From NCBI RefSeq assembly GCF_026210795.1, contig NC_089432.1:2418001-2482000 (forward strand): a DNA stretch of 64,000 bases, read 5' to 3'. Position numbers and translations under genes: made by a program. The notes beneath the pieces were generated by a model. It worked only from the letters and a program-made list of their open reading frames with translations. It was not told the origin of the DNA and did not search any database. Shown here one piece after another: positions 62,308 to 64,000 of the stretch. Source of the DNA: Rhizophagus irregularis (lineage: Eukaryota > Glomeromycota > Glomeromycetes > Glomerales > Glomeraceae). Within the stretch, counting starts at the first letter, position 1; every line of letters begins with the position of its first letter.

Positions 62308-63674
62308 AAAATAAAGAATAATTCATGTAAAAGTAAATTAAGAATATTTGATTAAATATTTAAATAAAATAGCACATAACTAGTAAACCATTATTTTTTA
62401 AATATTATTAAATTGCCATCTAATATTTTTAAATTAAAATTTATTAATAAAAATTTTTCATTTACAAGGTATGGTGCCAGAAGTCTATACTTGACAATAA
62501 AAATATAACACTTAAAAATCTTCAACTCCTTAAAAAAAAAATACAATTTAGAAAAAATAAATTGGTAACTATATTCTTTGAGGTAAGCTCTATCAAATTA
62601 TCGGTCAGATTTTTAAAAGAAGATCTACGTAAAAAGTTATAAGCATTTGAAATTGCATGATTTTCATATGATCGGCCCAAGTTTGAAACAAAATATGTTG
62701 GCAGAACTTGTGATAATTTGGGCCGACTCTATGCATTGTGATAATGCCAGCTCGAATTATCATAATATGAATCAAATGTAATTTTTTTAAAAAAAAATTT
62801 TTTATCAATGTATAGCTTTTATGAAGTGGTAGTTGCGATTTATTTCCGAAATCTACTTTTTCTTATGTTTTATCTTGTTTGTAATAAAAAATTTTCAAAA
62901 ACCGCATTTCATTAGTACTTTACACAAGAAATCCCGGATCACATGATATAGAATCGGCTCAGAAAATTGACCGTATAGACTTCCGGAACAATTTATGTGC
63001 TAATTACTATCTACCTATTTATTGTGCCAAGAAATTAGTATTAATTAAACAATAATTTAATCTATTATTATAATATTACTAGACTAAAGCTGTTCTCAAG
63101 CATCTCCTTCAATTTCATCAAATAGTTACGTTATTGTCACAATCAATAAATTGAAACGATGATTGAGCAATTGAAGGTCATTGAAGAAAAGTGGTTACTA
63201 ATCAATCTATCATTAGGGGCCCTAATTAACCAATTTTTATTTTAGAATTATTAAATTTAACAATAAATACAGTCGTTCCAGGGCCTCGGAACTATTATTA
63301 TTTAAAATTACTCGATTTAATAGCAACAATAAATAGTCAGTTGAGTACATTTTATATCATAATTATTAATTACCTTATAAAACTGCCTAAAGTATTCAAG
63401 GTCTAACAATTTAAATTGAATTATACCAGCAGGGAGGGTATTGATATTATACTATGGGCAGTATATTTCAAGGGAGATAGTACGCTACACAGCCAATATA
63501 CCGAACAATTAATCAGAGTCGTTATTTATTGATCTATTTAAATGACGCTTTATTAGCAAATAAATACAATATCCATAAACGAAATTTTATTGATTAATGG
63601 TTGGTCTTAATCAAAAAAAAATTTTTTACGTCAAATGGTTCTGCCATGTAAAGAGAAAATTTAGGAGAGCATAG
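62308..63674. other. K5 3' flank, no gene seen
   Basis: Matches the K4 3' flank in blocks (62308-62450, 63040-63410). The minus frame at 62605-62808 has no domain-like content. Confidence 0.5.
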
Positions 63675-63873
63675 TAAACATGTAGTGTATGGTTGGCTAT
63701 GTATGTAGGGTATGGTTAAACATCACATATAAAATGATCACGTGACCATACGTGTTACAAAATAGAACGGTCTAGGCCTTTCTATATTTGGTAATAAACA
63801 ATGTAGATCTGTATGGAACGCGTGTGAAATTTTGCATACCCTACATACATAGGTATCCATACAATACATGTTA
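63675..63873. repeat. Inverted repeat of about 200 bp with 45 bp arms
   Basis: The left arm from TAAACATGTAGTGTATGG, including CTATGTATGTAGGGTATG, is the imperfect reverse complement of the right arm CATACCCTACATACATAG...CATACAATACATGTTA. A palindromic ATCACGTGAC lies between. Could be a MITE; no target duplication is clear. Confidence 0.6.
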
Positions 63874-64000
63874 TCGTAACACCCAAAATGTTTTTTAGCG
63901 ATAAAATACTCAGTTATTATAATGAGAATATGCCAAGGGGAAGTTTTTTAGTCAGTGCTATACGGTAACTGTTTCTGAGGAAGAAGCTATTAGGAAACAT

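Overview
This is an AT-rich eukaryotic window with short spliceosomal introns (about 50 to 110 bp, GT...AG, typically GTAAGT/GTAAAT donors). It is dominated by a family of tyrosine-kinase-like protein kinases fused to long Sel1-repeat (TPR-like) tails, set among DNA transposons. Base composition, compact introns, the kinase-Sel1 fusion and the transposon load fit an arbuscular mycorrhizal fungus of the Rhizophagus type. That assignment is an inference from family knowledge, not a database result.

Layout: 0.2-1.9 kb holds a spliced cysteine-rich unknown gene (492 aa). 2.0-3.1 kb holds an intact three-exon Tc1/IS630-type transposase on the minus strand. 5.6-10.8 kb is kinase-Sel1 copy K1, a pseudogene cut by a decayed CACTA-like element in exon 1 and by a hAT-like element in the Sel1 tail. 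11.3-15.4 kb is a decayed pogo/Fot-like element that itself carries a 1.46 kb nested insertion. 16.8-18.4 kb holds two short CACTA-type MITEs and a 0.9 kb hAT-like element. 20.6-21.0 kb is a 384 bp foldback. 21.1-24.7 kb is K2, a frameshifted pseudogene. 26.7-27.2 kb is a gene relic. 29.9-33.0 kb is K3, the only uninterrupted copy (948 aa), which looks like a pseudokinase. 34.0-35.2 kb is a roughly 310 bp satellite array. 35.7-36.1 kb encodes a multi-pass membrane protein. 36.7-38.7 kb is a less AT-rich island with a broken unknown gene. 41.2-51.1 kb is K4, interrupted by a complete 6.1 kb CACTA element (43.1-49.2 kb) that encodes a Tnp2-type transposase and a divergent accessory gene. 54.0-58.3 kb is a ten-exon gene joining an FY-rich (FYRN/FYRC-like) module to a DDE-like nuclease fold. 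59.6-62.3 kb is K5, a close duplicate of K4 with an intact kinase part and a broken Sel1 tail.

The kinase copies share the same exon plan (79-80 codon first exon, 73 nt second exon, then the catalytic-loop, activation-loop and tail exons) and similar 5' flanks, so they arose by duplication. Their catalytic domain would signal and their Sel1 solenoid would dock partners (family knowledge). The most notable points are the FYR-DDE fusion gene, the frame-restoring geometry of the CACTA insertion in K4, the K3 pseudokinase, and several structured repeats (foldback, hairpin array, exact 56 bp array). Exon limits were read by hand from splice signals and paralogue comparison, without transcript support.
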